The notes under the pieces: model-generated
What the model saw: the letters and a program-made list of their open reading frames with translations, nothing else
What the model was told of the DNA's origin: nothing
Databases searched by the model: none
Shown: one piece after another, positions 15,991 to 27,922 of the stretch
Layout: each line of letters opens with the position of its first letter
How positions within the stretch are numbered: the first letter of the stretch is position 1
Translations under genes and position numbers: made by a program
Source of the DNA: Bacillus sp. SM2101
GTDB lineage: Bacteria; Bacillota; Bacilli; Bacillales; SM2101
DNA: 64,000 bases
Reading direction: 5' to 3'
Assembly: GCF_018588585.1 (NCBI RefSeq)
Contig: NZ_JAEUFG010000012.1
Location: 62,001 to 126,000 of the forward strand

Positions 15991-17771
15991 GGACGTTAGA
16001 GAAGTCATTGGGCGATTTTATTGCAGACAGAACTGAAAGTTTAGAGGACGAATTTATACGAGAGTACTTTATTGAATATAGTAGAGAAAAAATTCAACGT
16101 TTAACGGATTCTGAGCAATACATATTTGAGGGGAGTAGAGGTATTGGAAAAACTATGCTCATGAAATATGCTGCTATAAAGGCCAATGAGACATTTGGAC
16201 AAGACAGTGTACTTGGTGTGTGGGTAAGCTTTGAGGAATCTATACGTTTAGAAAGAATTAAAGTAGTAGAGACTGGTATTGACCCTTTCCTACAATGGAC
16301 AATGGGTAAAATATTACTAGAAGTTTTAACTACCATAACAAGCTTAAAGCCAAAAAACCTTGATAAGTTAAGTGATAGGCTGTCTAGTATCTTCGGGTCA
16401 GATAAACCTGAAAATAATTATACCACTTATTCAAAATTGTTATCCAATTATATTAATATATTGGAAACAGGTGATATTGAAGATAATGTTATTTTAAAAG
16501 ACCAAGCTCCTTCAGTACAATTAAGTCAAATATTAGATAATCCTAATAGTTTTAAAAAATTTCTTAAGAACGTCATTAGTGATTTTGGACTACAAAGAAT
16601 AGTTCTTTTATTTGATGAAGCAGCACACGTTTTTTCTTTTAACCAACAAGAAAAGTTTTTTTCCTTTTTTAAAGGATTAAGGGACCCACATATAGCTTGT
16701 AAAGTTGCTGTTTATCCTGGAATAACTAATTATGGAAAATATTTCGAAAAAGGACAAGATGCAAAAGAGCTTACGTTGAGCTGGTTTCCAAATAATAAAG
16801 AAAATCTAAATTATATTAAACAGATTTTAAAAAAGAGAATACAAGCTTATGACCTAGTTTATTGGAATTTACTTTCCGTTAATTCGAATATTATTGATAC
16901 AATCTGTGTTTGTAGTAATGGCAATCCTCGATTTGTTTTTCATATTATAGACGAGCTAGAAAGTGCTGGGGTATTTAAACAAAGAAGCATTCCAATGCAG
17001 AAGGTCATTAATAGTATAAGAGTAGTACTTGAAACAAAATGGAAGGAGTTTAGCACACTAAAGAACCGACTAGTAAAATATAAAGAAAATATTGATCAAG
17101 CAGAGCAACTAGTAAAAGACTTTCTTATACCTAATTTAAGAGAATGGAACAGTAAGAAAAGAGGAAAAGATAGTAAGCTTTCAAGTGGTTTCTATGTTTC
17201 AACTACTGTTTATGATAAAATACCACAAGTTTTTGAAGTTTTAGCATACTCCAACCTTCTTTCAATAAATTATACAAAAAAAAGTATAGGTCAAGGCCAT
17301 TATGGTTATTATATGTCCTTTAATCCAAGTATTCTTTTTTCAGATGGAATTATTAAGGATGTTAAAGAGATTGAAAGAATTTCAATTGCCATTGAGAATA
17401 ACCAAGCCTATTATCCAACAACACCAACCATAGCTCAATTAATTGATACGCTAAAATTCGAGAATGAGTATCATTGTTCAAACCCAAAATGTGACTACAA
17501 GACTAATAATGAGGAGTTCGTTTTTTGTCCAAAGTGTGGTAATGAAATGGAAATACCTGAATTGGAAACTGAATCTTTATATAAGATTTTAAGAAGTCAC
17601 AATATTGATAATTTAAAATTATCTAATAAAATCATAGCACGATTAAGTAATAAGTTTTCTAATATCGGCGAGATTTATGATGCTACAATAGATGAAATTC
17701 GAATGAAGTATATTCAGGATGTTAGAGCTGAAAGAATAAAGAATGCAGCTATTGAATATATGGCGGGATAA
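15987..17771 (+). CDS. ORC/CDC6-type AAA+ ATPase with zinc ribbon and HhH tail
   Basis: The 594-residue P-loop protein carries Walker A GSRGIGKT (residues 49-56), Walker B VLLFDEAAH (about 204-212) and a sensor-like CSNGNPRFVFHIIDEL. These fit the ORC-CDC6-like ATPase group found in many bacterial defence islands. A winged-helix-like region (about 380-470) is followed by a four-cysteine zinc ribbon (CSNPKC...CPKCG, about 496-517) and a C-terminal helix-hairpin-helix-like domain (IDEIRMKYIQDVRAERI). It should bind nucleic acid and hydrolyse ATP. It is coupled by a 4-nt overlap to the HEPN-like gene. A two-component anti-phage or genome-surveillance system is the working inference, and I recognise no named system. 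Confidence 0.85.
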   Translation: MRTLEKSLGDFIADRTESLEDEFIREYFIEYSREKIQRLTDSEQYIFEGSRGIGKTMLMKYAAIKANETFGQDSVLGVWVSFEESIRLERIKVVETGIDPFLQWTMGKILLEVLTTITSLKPKNLDKLSDRLSSIFGSDKPENNYTTYSKLLSNYINILETGDIEDNVILKDQAPSVQLSQILDNPNSFKKFLKNVISDFGLQRIVLLFDEAAHVFSFNQQEKFFSFFKGLRDPHIACKVAVYPGITNYGKYFEKGQDAKELTLSWFPNNKENLNYIKQILKKRIQAYDLVYWNLLSVNSNIIDTICVCSNGNPRFVFHIIDELESAGVFKQRSIPMQKVINSIRVVLETKWKEFSTLKNRLVKYKENIDQAEQLVKDFLIPNLREWNSKKRGKDSKLSSGFYVSTTVYDKIPQVFEVLAYSNLLSINYTKKSIGQGHYGYYMSFNPSILFSDGIIKDVKEIERISIAIENNQAYYPTTPTIAQLIDTLKFENEYHCSNPKCDYKTNNEEFVFCPKCGNEMEIPELETESLYKILRSHNIDNLKLSNKIIARLSNKFSNIGEIYDATIDEIRMKYIQDVRAERIKNAAIEYMAG

Positions 17772-17865
17772 AATTTTGGACATGTGGCTTGATACAAGAG
17801 TCCTTTTTTTGAATAATGTTTGTATCCTACTCCTCATGTGTAAATATAATATGACTTTTAGACAG

Positions 17866-17893
17866 ACAGGAAAAATTTATCCTTTCTGTTTTT
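17866..17893 (+). terminator. Terminator after the ATPase gene
   Basis: ACAGGAAA pairs with TTTCTGT and is followed by five Ts, about 100 nt after the ATPase stop. The rest of the gap to katG (17772-18093) shows no gene. Confidence 0.5.
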
Positions 17894-18006
17894 GCCTCTT
17901 AAATAACCACGGTGAACCGTACCATAAGTAAAAAACTTAAATACAAGTATCAGTATGTCTGTTAAACCTTTGTCTCTAATAAGTCCGCTAAAGATATTTT
18001 TAGATA

Positions 18007-18050
18007 GAAAAACCGCACCTCCAATTGTATCTAACAATCGAGGTGCAGTT
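18007..18050 (-). terminator. katG terminator
   Basis: On the minus strand AACTGCACCTC pairs with GAGGTGCGGTT and runs into Ts, about 45 nt past the katG stop. Confidence 0.8.
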
Positions 18051-18093
18051 CTTCAAGGAACAGATATGTTCCTTAGGTCTCTATCTATGTTTT

Positions 18094-20313
<2,220 letters not shown>

Positions 20314-20388
20314 TCATCATTCTCCTTCCTATTTTTGAACATTTAGTCGAAGATAACATTACATCTTGCCACAAATAGGTGTTAGACT

Positions 20389-20438
20389 ATTATGATAATT
20401 CTTACTCTCTATTATAGTGGACTGGGTGTTTGATTCAA
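20389..20438 (-). promoter_or_regulatory. katG promoter with PerR/Fur-like palindrome
   Basis: On the minus strand TTGAAT (20438-20433) and TATAAT (20416-20411) are spaced 16 bp, a good sigma-A promoter. About 11 bp downstream lies the palindrome ATTATGATAAT (20389-20399), placed where a repressor would block initiation. It resembles PerR/Fur-type boxes but matches the PerR consensus only partly, so peroxide control is inferred. Confidence 0.5.
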
Positions 20439-20644
20439 AGTGATATGTGCTGTGGATGGAGAATTTTATTGAACATTGATTAAATGATAAGGCTTGTTCA
20501 CAAGATTCTTATTTAACAGGTTTACTAAAATTTAAATCTTACTAATTGCATTAGCGACTATCTTAATGGGTATCTTGTTGTATAAAATTAACACCATATG
20601 GTATTCTTTACAAATAACGATACCTTCATTCAAAGGAGGAAATA

Positions 20645-21040
20645 ATGAAAAAAAATATAAATGTAGTAGGAGCTGTTATCTTTAATGATAACAAAATCCT
20701 TTGCGCTCAAAGAGGAGCGGGAAAATCATTACCTTTATTTTGGGAATTTCCAGGTGGGAAAATTGAAAAAGGTGAAAAACCAGAAGAAGCTTTACAACGT
20801 GAAATTGAAGAGGAAATGCACTGTACCATTGATGTTGGTGAAAAAGTAGAGTATACCGTTCATGAATATGATTTTGGTATTGTTCATTTAACTACCTATT
20901 ATTGTAAGTTAATAAATGGGAAACCAGTTTTAACAGAACACGCTGCAATTAAATGGTTAACACCTAATGAGTTACCAAGTCTTGAATGGGCTCCTGCTGA
21001 CATTCCTGCTATTGAGAAAATAGCAAAAGTATATGCATAA
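20645..21040 (+). CDS. NUDIX hydrolase, (d)NTP pyrophosphohydrolase type
   Basis: The 131-residue MutT-like protein has a complete Nudix box, GGKIEKGEKPEEALQREIEEE (about 37-57), that binds Mg2+ and cleaves nucleoside diphosphate linkages. The motif WEFPGGK and the length are typical of 8-oxo-dGTP/CTP pyrophosphohydrolases. It has a strong ribosome binding site (AAAGGAGG). A terminator follows, but the gene points into the helicase-McrBC run 112 nt downstream. NUDIX genes are recurrent neighbours of DUF3427 helicases, so it may belong functionally to that locus (inference). Confidence 0.92.
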   Translation: MKKNINVVGAVIFNDNKILCAQRGAGKSLPLFWEFPGGKIEKGEKPEEALQREIEEEMHCTIDVGEKVEYTVHEYDFGIVHLTTYYCKLINGKPVLTEHAAIKWLTPNELPSLEWAPADIPAIEKIAKVYA

Positions 21041-21043
21041 GAT

Positions 21044-21079
21044 AATGCTATCCAATTTTTTTATTGGATAGCATTTTTT
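21044..21079 (+). terminator. Terminator after NUDIX gene
   Basis: AATGCTATCCAAT pairs with ATTGGATAGCATT, followed by TTTTT. It partly separates the NUDIX transcript from the helicase gene. Confidence 0.8.
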
Positions 21080-21152
21080 AATGGTAACTGTTTACAGTAT
21101 AGGGAAAGAAGATTAGAATTTTTATATAAACTGGGAATGAAAGGTGATTTTA

Positions 21153-24044
21153 ATGGTAAGCTTTGTACAACACTTGCAGGACTCTATTTATCAGGGTTTT
21201 ATAGATCATGCTCATGGTAAATCTACCCGCTATAAACCACAGTTGTTAATTAATAACACAACTAAAAACGAGAGTATCTTATCTACATTTTTAGAAGAGC
21301 TAAATCGTTGTGAGGATTTCTTCTTCTCTGTTGCTTTTATTACAGAAAGTGGTTTAGCAACTTTAAAAGCACTACTTTGGGATCTAAAACAAAAAGGAAT
21401 TAAAGGAAGAATATTAACTTCAACTTTTTTGCAATTTAATCAGCCAAATGTGTTTAGAGAATTAATGAAGATTTCAAATGTAGAAGTAAAGCTAACTAAT
21501 TTAAAAGGATTTCATGCTAAAGGTTATATCTTCAAACATAAAACCCACTATTCTTTAATTGTTGGAAGCTCTAACTTAACTGCCCAGGCGTTAAAAGCTA
21601 ATTACGAATGGAATGTTAAACTAAATTCACATGAAAATGGAGACATTATTCATCACTTTATTAACCAATTTGAAGAAGTATGGGAAGAGTCGATTGGTTT
21701 AACCTCAGATTGGATCGATAAATATGAAAAGGTGTTTCAAGATTTAAAACCAACTAACATTCAGAATGTAATTGAACACCCGGTTCAATACCAAGTGAAT
21801 TCTATTACAGATACCCTTCAAATTCAACCCAATAAAATGCAGGAGGCCGCCCTACAAAATATTCAAAGTGTGAGGGAAGATGGGAATGATAAGGCGCTTG
21901 TAATTTCAGCAACCGGAACTGGGAAAACCTATTTATCTGCCTTTGATGTAAGAAGATTTGCACCGAAAAAGATGCTCTTCATTGTCCATCGTGAACAAAT
22001 TTTACAAAAGGCTAAGTCAGACTTTCAAAAAATACTAGGTGGAATTGATCGAGATTTTGGTATCTTATCAGGGAATTCCAAGCAAAGTGATGCAAGATAT
22101 CTTTTTGCTACAATCCAAACATTATCAAAAGATGATGTTTTAAACCAATTTGTAACTAAGGAATTCGATTATGTGTTAGTAGATGAAGTACATAAAGCGG
22201 GGGCCAAGTCTTATATAAAAGTTTTGGATTACTTTAAACCAGAGTTTTTGATGGGAATGACCGCTACACCTGAGAGAACTGATGATTTCAATATTTATCA
22301 ATTATTTGATTACAATATTGCTTATGAAATACGATTGCAGGAAGCACTAGAAGAGGATATGTTATGTCCATTTCATTATTTCGGTGTGACAGATTTTGAA
22401 TTCAATGGAGAATTATTAGATGAAACAGCTGCATTATCTAAACTCGTTACTGAAGAGAGAGTTGATCATATACTAGAGAAAGTAGAGTACTATGGCCATT
22501 CAGGAGACAAGGTACGAGGACTTATATTCTGTAGTAGAAAAGAAGAAGCGATAGAGCTCTCTAAAGCTCTAAGCGAAAAAGGTTTAAAAACGGTTGCTTT
22601 ATTAGGAAATCATTCACCTGAAGAAAGAATACTTCGAGTGAATCAACTAGAAAATGGCCTGCTCGATTACATTATTACAGTAGATATTTTTAATGAGGGT
22701 GTCGATATTCCGAGTATTAATCAAGTAGTCATGCTGAGACAAACACAATCAAGTATTATCTTCATTCAACAATTGGGTCGGGGACTTAGAAAGCATGTTA
22801 GCAAAGATTTTGTAACAGTGATCGACTTTATAGGTAACTATAAAAATAACTATCTCATTCCAGTAGCTCTATCAGGTGACAAATCTCAGAATAAAGATAA
22901 TATTCGCCGTCACACAAAAGATACTTGCTATATCAAAGGGGTATCTACCATTAATTTTGAAGAGGTAGCTAAAAAGCAAATATTTAAGTCAATTAATGAT
23001 ACAAAGTTAACATCCTTAAAAATTTTAAGAGACGCATACATAGAATTGAAGCATAAAATTGGCAAAGTGCCATTTTTATACGATTTTATATCTTATAAAT
23101 CAATTGATCCATGTGTTATCGTAAATGAACTGAAAACGAATTATCACAAGTTCTTAGAGAAAATGAAAGAAGATGTACCTACATTGTCAAAATATGAAAA
23201 CGACGTTTTAACTATGTTCTCTCAGGAAATTTTAAATGGCAAGAGAAAACATGAAATTGTTATTTTAGAATTATTACTAGAAAGATGTGAAATTACAAGA
23301 AAAGAATTTGTTGATGAATTATCGAAATATGGATGTGCAACGGATGAGGAAACGATAGCAGCAGTAGAACGTGTTATGGCTCTTTCCTTTTATACTCAGG
23401 CTGCTATTAAAAAATATGGTGGTAAACCTATTATTCTTCAAGAGGGTGAAGGTTATCGGTTAAATGAAAGCATTACTAATAGTCTATCGAAGAATAAATT
23501 CTTCAAGTCATTAGTAACGGATGTAATAAAAACTGCAAAAGAAAAGAGTCTTTCATACGAGAGCACTAACCAACTAACGTTGTATCGAAAATATTCACGT
23601 AAGGACGCTTGTAAGTTATTGAATTGGATAAATGACGAAAGCTCAACTATGTATGGCTATAAACCAAAGCATGGCACTTGTCCTATCTTTGTTACTTATC
23701 ATAAGAATGAAGATGTAGAATCTAGTGTGAACTATGGTGATGAATTTATAAATCAAGAGATTTTTAGATTGTATACAAAAAGTAATCGTACTTTGCAGTC
23801 TGAAGAAGTTAAGAAGATAATTAATGCTGAGGACCTGGGCGTGGATTTACATCTCTTTATAAAAAAAGACGATGATGAGGGAACAGACTTTTATTATATT
23901 GGTAAAGCTATACCAGAAACTCGGAGTGAAGAACAAACAACGATGTTGGACAAGAATGGTAATGAACTGCCGGTTGTAAGGATGAATTTACTATTAGAGC
24001 ATGAGGTGGAATCCTCGTTGTACCATTATTTAATCGAAGAATAA
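21153..24044 (+). CDS. PLD-nuclease/SF2 helicase fusion with DUF3427
   Basis: This roughly 963-residue protein joins three parts. The first is a phospholipase-D-like nuclease domain, with HAKGYIF and VGSSNLT forming the HxK...GSSN half-motif (His121, Lys123). The second is a superfamily II helicase core, with Walker A SATGTGKT, motif II VDEVH, MTATPERTD and motif VI QQLGRGLRKH. The last is a long C-terminal DUF3427-type region. The ATG at 21153 is preferred to the GTG at 21144 because AAAGGTG overlaps the latter. Such proteins are typical of defence islands, probably translocating on DNA and cleaving it. The gene leads a plus-strand run into McrB and McrC homologues 64 nt away. Confidence 0.92.
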   Translation: MVSFVQHLQDSIYQGFIDHAHGKSTRYKPQLLINNTTKNESILSTFLEELNRCEDFFFSVAFITESGLATLKALLWDLKQKGIKGRILTSTFLQFNQPNVFRELMKISNVEVKLTNLKGFHAKGYIFKHKTHYSLIVGSSNLTAQALKANYEWNVKLNSHENGDIIHHFINQFEEVWEESIGLTSDWIDKYEKVFQDLKPTNIQNVIEHPVQYQVNSITDTLQIQPNKMQEAALQNIQSVREDGNDKALVISATGTGKTYLSAFDVRRFAPKKMLFIVHREQILQKAKSDFQKILGGIDRDFGILSGNSKQSDARYLFATIQTLSKDDVLNQFVTKEFDYVLVDEVHKAGAKSYIKVLDYFKPEFLMGMTATPERTDDFNIYQLFDYNIAYEIRLQEALEEDMLCPFHYFGVTDFEFNGELLDETAALSKLVTEERVDHILEKVEYYGHSGDKVRGLIFCSRKEEAIELSKALSEKGLKTVALLGNHSPEERILRVNQLENGLLDYIITVDIFNEGVDIPSINQVVMLRQTQSSIIFIQQLGRGLRKHVSKDFVTVIDFIGNYKNNYLIPVALSGDKSQNKDNIRRHTKDTCYIKGVSTINFEEVAKKQIFKSINDTKLTSLKILRDAYIELKHKIGKVPFLYDFISYKSIDPCVIVNELKTNYHKFLEKMKEDVPTLSKYENDVLTMFSQEILNGKRKHEIVILELLLERCEITRKEFVDELSKYGCATDEETIAAVERVMALSFYTQAAIKKYGGKPIILQEGEGYRLNESITNSLSKNKFFKSLVTDVIKTAKEKSLSYESTNQLTLYRKYSRKDACKLLNWINDESSTMYGYKPKHGTCPIFVTYHKNEDVESSVNYGDEFINQEIFRLYTKSNRTLQSEEVKKIINAEDLGVDLHLFIKKDDDEGTDFYYIGKAIPETRSEEQTTMLDKNGNELPVVRMNLLLEHEVESSLYHYLIEE

Positions 24045-24108
24045 ACATCATTCTTCTACTAAAATATACTAGTTTTTTATAACAATAACAACATAGTAGG
24101 TGAATACA

Positions 24109-26337
24109 ATGCCAAATCTTTCACACTATCAATCTTTATTTGATGGGGAAAATACAGAGGCCAGATGTAATAGGGTACTTGAAGAAGTAGCACCCGATGT
24201 AAAGAGAGTATTTGAACAATTTATAGGGTCAAGTGACATTCTTATAGGTGAAGATTTATATATCCGTAGCTATGATACGACTTTGAAGACAACTATTAGT
24301 GATTCACGTAACCCTGCCCTTGCTGAGCAGAAAAAGAACTCTGATATTGGCAAAAAATATTTTGTGGGTCTATTTAAGAAATTAGGAGACAAGGAAATTA
24401 ATTTCTTGACACTGGAACTGAACGGTATTGACCGTTCAGTATTAATACATACAGAAGTGAATTTCATACCTTTTTGGTCTTGGGTTAAAAGTGATGTAAT
24501 CCAAGAAGTATTGTCATCCATTCCCGATAAATATTCTATTTTTACAGGACGCAAAGAAAAAGAACAAGTGTCAAAAGAAGATATGGAAAATTATATTAAA
24601 GGCTGTATTAAACCGAGAAAGAGGCCTTCATTTCAAATTGGGATGTCCTTTGCTCTTAAAGAACAGTTAAATGAAGAAGAATTGATCGGACATTTACAAG
24701 AAGCTTGGGATGAATTGAGTCATTTTAGAAACCATATTAACGATGAATTACAAATAGGACAAAGAGCACTCGTTGCGTTACAGCAATTGTCTGCAATTAG
24801 AGATATAAAAAAGACCGTATTACTAGGTCGCAGCTATACTGTAGATCTTTCTTCTGTTGAAAACTATAAGTCACAAGGGAAAAGACAATCATTTCAAATA
24901 AATGATGGAGATCAAATGATTACAAAAGGCAGTATTAGCTATCTTGATTATCATGATAAAAACTCTCCATACCAAACGATTGTTGTGAAGGTAGCAGGAG
25001 GTAACCAAATTTTCACCAATGTACGTGAAATCTTAAACAATAAAGAACAAGAATGGTGGATAAAAAAGTTATTTGCTACTCAGAGCATGGATAATAAGGA
25101 AATTTTGAAAAATGCTATGCAATTACTTCAAGAGCATGACATTAAAGTTGATGGTAATTCCTATTACGTTGGTACCTATGATAACGCCTCTGAGACGTTT
25201 AATGAAGGTGCGCATCAAGTGAAACAGAACTTCATTAATGCAGCTCTTCTATTTGCTCATGCTCGAAAAGCTGTGGAGCTGCCTTCTGATATTGATGACA
25301 ATGACTTGGAAAAAGAGGAGCATGAGCTCACTGAGACAGAAACACTTGAGCCTAACTTCAGATTCGCAGAAATTTATGACATGATTGAGAACAGTCAATT
25401 TACTTTCTCTAAATCGATTGTGAGGGATTTGCACCTGAATTTAACGGCACTTGATGATAAGCATTTTGTAGTTCTCAGTGGAATTTCTGGAACTGGGAAA
25501 ACCCAAATTTGCCGTTTATATTCCAATGCTGTATATGGCCTAGAATATGAAAATGAAAATCCATATTTCAGTATTATTCCTGTTCGTCCTGACTGGACGG
25601 ATGCCAGTTCCTTGTTTGGCTACTATAGCTCATTTGAAAAACGTTATGTAAAAACAGAATTTTTGAAAGTCATATTAAATGCATTGAAGCAGCGTGAAAA
25701 ACCACATTTTATTCTGCTTGATGAAATGAACTTGGCTAGGGTTGAATACTATTTAAGCGATTATTTAAGTGCGGTGGAATCAAGAAAAGAAATCCCGCTT
25801 CATCAAGATGATCATATTACAGATGTTCCTCAAAGACTAAGCATCCCGCCAAATATATATATACTTGGAACGATCAACGTCGATGAAACCACTCATTCCA
25901 TATCAGATAAAGTATTGGACCGTGCTTTTGTCATGACATTATCAGATGTAGACTTTACTTCCTTCTGGGACAGAGTGTATCAGGATATGAAGGATTTATT
26001 GAAAAAGGAATTCGATCTTCTAAAAGAGTTGCATGCCACATTGGCTAAGTACGAGCTTCATTTTGGTTATAGAACAATGGGTGAAATGCTACAGAAGCTC
26101 TATGCTAATTATCAACTTGGCTCCGATCATGCAATGGATTGGAAGGAGTCACTGGATGGTGTGATTGCCGAAAAAGTATTGACAAAAATACGCGGTGACG
26201 AACGAATATCCGAGATGCTAAATGAGCTAAATAAATGGCTCACAGCAAAAATTGAAGGAGATTCGGTCTCATTGCAGCATGTGAAGCGGATGCAGGAGGA
26301 GCTAGAGTATTATGGTGCTACTCAGTTCTGGAGGTAA
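24109..26337 (+). CDS. McrB-like AAA+ GTPase, DUF3578 N-terminus
   Basis: The 742-residue motor subunit belongs to the McrBC (type IV restriction) family. A DUF3578-like N-terminal region is followed by the AAA+ core with Walker A GISGTGKT (near 458), the McrB signature LLDEMNLARVEYYLSD, and GTINVDETTHSISDKVLDRAF. McrB proteins recognise modified DNA through variable N-terminal domains and drive the McrC nuclease by NTP hydrolysis. The ATG at 24109 follows AGGTGA at 5 nt, and the GTG at 24100 lies within that site. Its stop overlaps the McrC-like gene. The ligand-binding domain is not the methylcytosine-binding type I would recognise from E. coli, so the target is open. Confidence 0.93.
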   Translation: MPNLSHYQSLFDGENTEARCNRVLEEVAPDVKRVFEQFIGSSDILIGEDLYIRSYDTTLKTTISDSRNPALAEQKKNSDIGKKYFVGLFKKLGDKEINFLTLELNGIDRSVLIHTEVNFIPFWSWVKSDVIQEVLSSIPDKYSIFTGRKEKEQVSKEDMENYIKGCIKPRKRPSFQIGMSFALKEQLNEEELIGHLQEAWDELSHFRNHINDELQIGQRALVALQQLSAIRDIKKTVLLGRSYTVDLSSVENYKSQGKRQSFQINDGDQMITKGSISYLDYHDKNSPYQTIVVKVAGGNQIFTNVREILNNKEQEWWIKKLFATQSMDNKEILKNAMQLLQEHDIKVDGNSYYVGTYDNASETFNEGAHQVKQNFINAALLFAHARKAVELPSDIDDNDLEKEEHELTETETLEPNFRFAEIYDMIENSQFTFSKSIVRDLHLNLTALDDKHFVVLSGISGTGKTQICRLYSNAVYGLEYENENPYFSIIPVRPDWTDASSLFGYYSSFEKRYVKTEFLKVILNALKQREKPHFILLDEMNLARVEYYLSDYLSAVESRKEIPLHQDDHITDVPQRLSIPPNIYILGTINVDETTHSISDKVLDRAFVMTLSDVDFTSFWDRVYQDMKDLLKKEFDLLKELHATLAKYELHFGYRTMGEMLQKLYANYQLGSDHAMDWKESLDGVIAEKVLTKIRGDERISEMLNELNKWLTAKIEGDSVSLQHVKRMQEELEYYGATQFWR

Positions 26338-27775
26338 GTTGGAGGTTAGGACATATTCGGAAGGATGGATGCCATTTAACGAAGCCCTTTTTACAGAGGC
26401 AACTGAATATAAGCTACAGTATGAGGGCGACCAAATTGATTTAAGGATCCAAGGAGTACCTGTGCCTTTTCATCGAGAGGGAAATGTGTTCTTTTCTTCA
26501 TTCATGACTCCCTTTCAGAGTGGATCTGTTCAGATATTTATAAATGAGCAGCAATATGAAACATTCATATATCCTGACTCTAGAAAAATGAATGAACAGC
26601 AATATGATTTGATGATTGAAGAAATTTTAGAGGAAAGTAATAGCTGTTTTCAATTGAGTGGATTGGACAGAAAAGTGAATACATCAGGCAGGAGCAGAGG
26701 AGCTTCTTGGACACAGTGGATTTACATTGAAAGATCGTTTCAGCAGCTCCGTCAAATTTTTGTCCATATTGAGAAACAGCCATTCCGCAGACTTGTCAAA
26801 TCACCTATTATACAGAAGAGAGAAAAGGTACAGCGTGTTGGACAAACGACTCTGCACTGGCTTGATAAGAAAGGGTACGGCAACAATATTCCTCTCAATG
26901 TTGAAACGACCAAAACCTTTGAGACACTTGACGTGTATGAAAATCAAGTGTTAAAAAAGCAGCTGTTTAACTTAAGTACGCTTCTAAGTACTTATATAAA
27001 CCTAGGAAGAGTGGAGGTTACAAAAAAGGCTGAAAAATATCAATCTATAATCAGAAGGTGGCTAAACTCACCCTTTCTAAAGGAAGTCACGATGCATCAA
27101 GGTTCGTATTCTATCACCCAGAAATTTAGGAAACATCCTGTGTACCGACAGTGGTACCAATGGTTTGAAAAGCTCTTTAATCATGAGAGAGAAGGAATCG
27201 GATTTGATTACCCTGTTGCTATGAAAGACACATTCGCACTATATGAGATGTGGTGTTTCATGAAAATTGTAGGGATATTAAGAGATCTGAACTTCATTGA
27301 GGGAACTAGTGGGTTATACAAGACGAAAGAAAGTGGAATCTTTCTAGACTTAGCTGAAAATAAAGAAAGCCGTATTAACCTTAAAGGAGGAAAGGCTCTC
27401 TATTTTCAAAGAAACTATCAGTTTAATTCTAGAGAATTCTACACTTTTACCCAAAGGATGATTCCTGATATTGTCTTGGAGTGCGGAAATGAAATGATCG
27501 TTTTTGATCCTAAATACCGCGTACCTGGTAATATTGGTACTGCTCTTGGTGAAATGCATAAGTATCGTGATGGAATTATACATAGAGATTCAGGCGAAAG
27601 AGCTGTTCGTGAGGTATATATTTTGACACCAACGAATGAAGGTTCAGTTGAAACGATGCGCTATTTTCAAGAAAGTTATTATAATAGTTATGCAATGGGC
27701 GCCATACAGATGGTTCCTGGAATAGAATGTGAGCAGTTGAAGAATAAGTTATTAGCCATTTTTCTTGATAACTAA
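26312..27775 (+). CDS. McrC-like subunit, DUF2357/PD-(D/E)xK nuclease
   Basis: The roughly 487-residue partner of McrB has a DUF2357-type N-terminal region (YENQVLKKQL, RKHPVYRQWY). A nuclease core follows with MIPDIVLECGNEMIVFDPKYR, which supplies the Asp...Asp-x-Lys catalytic set. McrC is the endonuclease subunit activated by the McrB ring. Two starts are plausible. ATG 26312, inside the McrB gene, has GGAGGA 11 nt upstream. TTG 26339 has GGAGG 4 nt upstream and begins right after the McrB stop. Either way the genes are coupled. No damage is seen. Confidence 0.9.
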   Translation: MVLLSSGGKLEVRTYSEGWMPFNEALFTEATEYKLQYEGDQIDLRIQGVPVPFHREGNVFFSSFMTPFQSGSVQIFINEQQYETFIYPDSRKMNEQQYDLMIEEILEESNSCFQLSGLDRKVNTSGRSRGASWTQWIYIERSFQQLRQIFVHIEKQPFRRLVKSPIIQKREKVQRVGQTTLHWLDKKGYGNNIPLNVETTKTFETLDVYENQVLKKQLFNLSTLLSTYINLGRVEVTKKAEKYQSIIRRWLNSPFLKEVTMHQGSYSITQKFRKHPVYRQWYQWFEKLFNHEREGIGFDYPVAMKDTFALYEMWCFMKIVGILRDLNFIEGTSGLYKTKESGIFLDLAENKESRINLKGGKALYFQRNYQFNSREFYTFTQRMIPDIVLECGNEMIVFDPKYRVPGNIGTALGEMHKYRDGIIHRDSGERAVREVYILTPTNEGSVETMRYFQESYYNSYAMGAIQMVPGIECEQLKNKLLAIFLDN

Positions 27776-27922
27776 CTATAATTTAGATATCAGTCACTTA
27801 TTGAAATGTCATGGTTCGACAAGTGACTGGTACCTTTATCAACAGAATAAACAATGACAGATACTTTCTCTTTAAGCCTAATTCAGCTACTACTAACCCA
27901 ATAGATCCCCTTAATCAGCCCT

